In this document: in pieces, positions 1-3,600 of the stretch
Position numbering within the stretch: the stretch's first letter is position 1
Layout of the letters: every line of letters begins with the position of its first letter
Assembly: GCA_947462525.1 (NCBI GenBank)
Contig: CANHPK010000114.1
Location: forward strand, 1-5,929
Source of the DNA: Roseiflexaceae bacterium
Lineage (GTDB): Bacteria > Chloroflexota > Chloroflexia > Chloroflexales > Roseiflexaceae
Direction: 5' to 3'
DNA: 5,929 bases
The notes under the pieces: model-generated
What the model was told of the DNA's origin: nothing
The model's database searches: none
The model's input: only the letters and a program-made list of their open reading frames with translations
Program-made: the position numbers and the translations under genes

Positions 1-1
1 G

Positions 2-379
2 ATCCCAGGGATGATCGCACAAGGCGGTGGCAATATCGTGATGATGAGCTCGCAGGCTGCATTTGATGGTGGCGGCGTCGGATCGACCTACTATGCAGCT
101 ACCAAAGGTGCTATTTTGACCTACAATCGGGGCCTCGCCAAAGAGCTTGCGCCGCATCACATCCGGGTTAATTGTGTCGCACCAGGCCTCATCGATACCC
201 GCTTCCATGATATCCATACCCCACCCGACATGCGTGCAGCAGTACGCGGCCGGATCCCCCTGGGCCGCGAAGGCACACCAGCCGACGTCGCGGATGCAGT
301 GGTCTACCTGGCCTCAGACATGAGTGCCTATTTGACCGGCGAGTCCATCATCATCAACGGCGGGCAGGCAATGTACTAA
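2..379 (+). CDS. Short-chain dehydrogenase/reductase, C-terminal half (5' partial)
   Basis: This is a cytoplasmic NAD(P)(H)-dependent oxidoreductase of the classical SDR family; the substrate cannot be deduced. The frame is open at the left edge and 125 residues remain of a family length near 250, so the Rossmann nucleotide-binding N-terminus (TGxxxGIG) lies outside the window. Visible family marks, in fragment numbering, are the NIVMMSS strand with the likely catalytic Ser17, the YAATK catalytic motif (Tyr31, Lys35), the RVNCVAPG segment (Asn57 to Gly62) followed by a Thr at 66, and the typical C-terminus, DVADAVVYLASD then LTGESIIINGG. The Ser-to-Tyr distance is 14 residues, one more than in FabG-type enzymes, which suggests a one-residue loop insertion. 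The ATG at 11 is internal and not the start. The gene ends at TAA 377-379, just ahead of a strong terminator. FabG-like reductases and sugar or alcohol dehydrogenases are all possible. The family is certain; the specific function is unknown. Confidence 0.95.
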   Translation: MPGMIAQGGGNIVMMSSQAAFDGGGVGSTYYAATKGAILTYNRGLAKELAPHHIRVNCVAPGLIDTRFHDIHTPPDMRAAVRGRIPLGREGTPADVADAVVYLASDMSAYLTGESIIINGGQAMY

Positions 380-393
380 ACCCAAATCTCGGA

Positions 394-421
394 CCGGGTG
401 CCGTGCGGCACCCGGTTTTTT
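394..421 (+). terminator. Rho-independent terminator after the SDR gene
   Basis: A perfect 9-bp GC-rich stem, CCGGGTGCC (394-402) and GGCACCCGG (407-415), encloses a GTGC tetraloop and is followed directly by six T residues (416-421). It begins 15 bases after the SDR stop codon. This is a textbook intrinsic terminator and should separate the SDR transcript from the large gene downstream. Confidence 0.93.
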
Positions 422-520
422 GTGCAGTTTATTGGTAACGGTACCGCATCAGCATTGGGCATCAGTGACCTGTGCGATTCGTCCAACAAAGCAAATCACG
501 AAAACAATTCTATAAAACTC

Positions 521-548
521 TCGACATTTGACAAAAATGTGCTATATT
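521..548 (+). promoter_or_regulatory. Predicted sigma-70-type promoter of the large secreted protein gene
   Basis: A -35 box TCGACA (521-526, 5 of 6 to TTGACA) is separated by 16 bases from a -10 box TATATT (543-548, 5 of 6 to TATAAT). TG at 540-541, one base before the -10 box, makes an extended -10 element. Transcription would start near 555, giving a leader of about 33 bases. The surrounding DNA is clearly more AT-rich than the flanking coding DNA. The stretch from 422 to 520 upstream shows no recognisable gene or site. Prediction from consensus only. Confidence 0.62.
524..540. repeat. Short inverted repeat inside the promoter, possible operator
   Basis: ACATTT (524-529) and AAATGT (535-540) form a perfect 6-bp dyad with a 5-base centre. 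It spans the end of the -35 box and the spacer up to the extended -10 element. A regulator bound here would block RNA polymerase. The arms are short and AT-rich, so chance occurrence is quite possible. Confidence 0.3.
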
Positions 549-577
549 TTTTGCAAAATCATGATGCTTCAATAGAT

Positions 578-582
578 GGAGA
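578..582 (+). promoter_or_regulatory. Ribosome binding site that decides the ATG at 588
   Basis: GGAGA sits at 578-582, with 6 bases between GGAG and the ATG at 588. An in-frame ATG also occurs at 576, directly after an in-frame TAG (573-575), but it has no purine-rich Shine-Dalgarno upstream and would overlap this one. The ATG at 588 is therefore the better start, and it begins a normal signal peptide. Confidence 0.75.
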
Positions 583-587
583 AACCT

Positions 588-674
588 ATGCGACAGCATA
601 ATGGCGCAGGCCACCGCTTTCTCACGGTGTTTCTGATGGTCTTTACGATAGGCACCACATTCTCGGCTGATGCC
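588..674 (+). other. Signal peptide of the giant protein
   Basis: Residues 1-29 have a basic N-region (Arg2, His4, His9, Arg10), a hydrophobic core from Phe11 to Gly22 (FLTVFLMVFTIG), and a cleavage site best placed after Ala29 (motif ADA before QK). Cleavage after Ala27 is an alternative. There is no lipobox cysteine and no twin-arginine motif, so this is a Sec/signal peptidase I substrate. Confidence 0.88.
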
Positions 675-3600
675 CAAAAGCTCCCAGCAGCACAACGAAC
701 TATCCGAGTACGCACCGTTGATGCTGTTACCACAGACATGATCGCACATCAATTGGGGAAAGAGTGGCACGGCGAAGGTCCACAGGTAGTCGATTTTGGC
801 TCCGTCGCAGCCAACAGCCCAATCGACGGTATGGATCAATGGCTGACTGCCAAATCACCCGACAAAAGTCGGAGCACTACTCCCCGCGATGCGGTGAACG
901 GTCGACGCAAGTTGACGGTCATCCGCACTGCATTCAATGATCAGACCACCAAGCGCTACACGGATGCCGAACTACGAACACTCTGGTTCGAGCCGATCAA
1001 TGAACTCTTTAGCAAGATGTCGAACGGCAACTTCACTGGCTGGGACGTAACGATTGTGTCGACCGACACTCCTTTGCGCCATCCCAAATCGACCTACACA
1101 GTCATCGACGCGGAAGGTGCTTCTGCGCTCTACAACAACACAACATCGCATGTACAACAATTCATCGAAGACACGCTGGTAGTCTCAGACGAAGACACGG
1201 TGGAGCCCCTCATTGAGCAGGCCGACACGGTAGTTATCTTGGCAGCCAATGCATCTGCTACGGCGATACGTGCAGTTAACTTCCGTGAACGGGATTTTTG
1301 GTTTCCCTTGCCGGACATCCCCGATACAAAGAATTTTATCTTTATTGATGAAGGTGGCTCCGAAGACACACAATATCAGTGGGGGGTACTCGCCCACGAA
1401 CTCGCCCACGCGCTTCAGGCGTACGCAGGCGAAAGCCACTTTTCCATCTCGCATCCGAGTAGGTACAAGAGTTCATTTGAGCTTCTCGATGCGAATTATC
1501 CAGGTCAAATTGGTGCGTACCTCAAGGGAGTGACGATGGCGAGCTGGTTGCCAGCCGGGCAGACCATCACCATCGCCAGTGATGGCAAAACACAAGCGGA
1601 ACAATACTGTCTCAACCCCATCGAGGTCGACTACCACACCAGTCCGACCCCGCAGATTTTGCGCATCAACATTACTGAGTCGCTGTACTACCTTGTCAGT
1701 GTTCGTCAGCGCTTGAACGGCGACGAGCTGAATTCGTTTGACGTGACGAACCGTGGCATCCCGGACCAAGGGGTCCTCATCGAACGTGTCATCACGGGGG
1801 GCACACAGTGGGACGACGCAAACGGCAACGGGACGGTCGACATGGATCCAAACGGTGATGGCATCACCACCGATAACGAGACCAACAATTGGCGCGTCGT
1901 GGTGCGTGGCAAGCCAAACATCAATGGCTTCCAAAACAAAAAGGATCTCTGGGATGTGGGCGATGCCTACTCGAGCGCCAACGACGGATCCAGTGCCGAC
2001 GTTGCCGATGGGCTGACCATCCGCGTTGTCTCAGCACCGACCAGCGCTCCCCTGCAACGTTGTGTTCGCGTGACCTTCGGCGCTGGATCACTACAGCCAG
2101 ATGTGGGCATACGACCTTGGCGGCAGCCACCAGGCGAATCCTATGAGACGACCGACATCTGGGTCGACAGCCCACTCAATGGATACGGCACTTTTCGCTA
2201 TGGTACATGGAACGACCTTGACGGGAATGTGGTACCCCGTGGTAACGGTGATGATCCGGCTGTAGGGTCGGTGAACAGGCTCTATGCACGGGTGCACAAC
2301 TTCGGCAGTGCACATGCAACCAACGTCAAAGTGCAATTCCAACACACAAACCCGCTCGGTGTCGGGGTCAACGGCGCAACCTGGACGAATGCGGCACCAA
2401 TGGTCGATGCGAGCAGGTTTCCGGCACTCGCAAACATGCCACCGCATAGTTATACCGACGTCTATGTTGATTGGACACCCAACGTAACCCTGAGTGCAGA
2501 ACAGATTGCAGCAGGGACATTTATCTTTCATACCTGTGTCCGGGTAACGATGCCCTCAGTGACGGGCGAAATCGTCACCGGAAATCAAGATGGTACTGCT
2601 GAGCAAGAGAATATCCGCAACTTCGATGCGACCCCCACCGGCGGGCCAGTTTTCGAGCACGCTGTTGATCTGCGCAACGAAAGTGGCGTGCAGAGTGCGC
2701 TCCTACATCTGAATACAGAGCGTGGCACCCCTTCGAGTTGGCAGGTCGACATCAATAATGGCGTGCAAGACTTCGCCATCCCTGCCGGAGGGACAGTTAC
2801 GGTGCCGATTACAGTGACGGCGAGTGGCACGAGTGTTGTGGGGAGTAACTATACCGTTGCAATCGGGGTGACGCAGGCGACATTGCTGACCGACACCACG
2901 TTAGGTACGAACCCACTTCGTTTTTCACACCCTGACGAGCTCGAATTGGGCGGGTTGGACTTCACCGTCGGCGTCCGCTCGCCTACCGACATTGCCTGTA
3001 CTGCATATGGGAGGGGCACGCGACTCGAGGTCAGTGGCGCACTCGATGGCTTCGAGGGCATCCATCAGGCAGGTACGCCGTTGCGCGCCTACGCACAGTT
3101 GTACGACAGCAACAAAGACCCCATCCCACTTGATGACCGGGCCCGTGCCGACGTGGGCGCAAACGGTGCATTTATTGCCAACTTTAGTACGGTTAGTGAC
3201 CAAACGGGCAGCGGAGCAGTCCCCGTATACACGCGCTGTCTCTTTCCCGGTACACATCTATTGGCAATGAGTAGCACTGACTTTGTGCCGATACGGTACG
3301 ACATCCTTCCACCGACGCCAACGGTCGAACCGTGGGCGGGCAGCCAGTTCCATTTCTCGGCGAGTCTCAATCAGTTCCTGCCGCCGGGGACTCCCTACTC
3401 CGACCAGGTAGTCTTCGGCGCACCGACGGGTCGGCTGTTCGGTTGTATCCCCGGGCGTTGCCCATTGCTCGTCAATGGAGTGAGTGGCCGAGCGGTACGA
3501 TTCAACGATACAACCGATTCATATCTCACCAGCGACAGACCTATTGCATTTGGAAATGTCTTTACCGTCTCACTTTGGGCGAGACGTTTGTCGCATCATC

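Noticed and set aside
528..533. Perfect TTGACA as the -35 box
   Set aside because: Only 9 bases separate it from TATATT at 543, and no good -10 box lies 16-18 bases downstream; TCGACA at 521-526 has the right 16-base spacing.
561..575. Mini-cistron ATG ATG CTT CAA TAG just upstream of the large gene, as a possible leader peptide
   Set aside because: It is four codons long, has no ribosome binding site, and starts only a few bases after the predicted transcript start; coincidence is more likely.
576..587. Alternative in-frame start ATG at 576 for the large gene, adding Met-Glu-Lys-Pro
   Set aside because: No Shine-Dalgarno precedes it, and the GGAG at 578-581 is correctly spaced for the ATG at 588 instead.
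398..601. A small + strand frame beginning with GTG inside the terminator and ending just past the large gene's start
   Set aside because: It starts in the terminator stem, crosses the predicted promoter, has no ribosome binding site and has a sequence without recognisable features.
1473..2531. Several - strand open frames of 77-153 codons
   Set aside because: All lie within the peptidase and CARDB-like coding region on the + strand and show no protein family features or ribosome sites.
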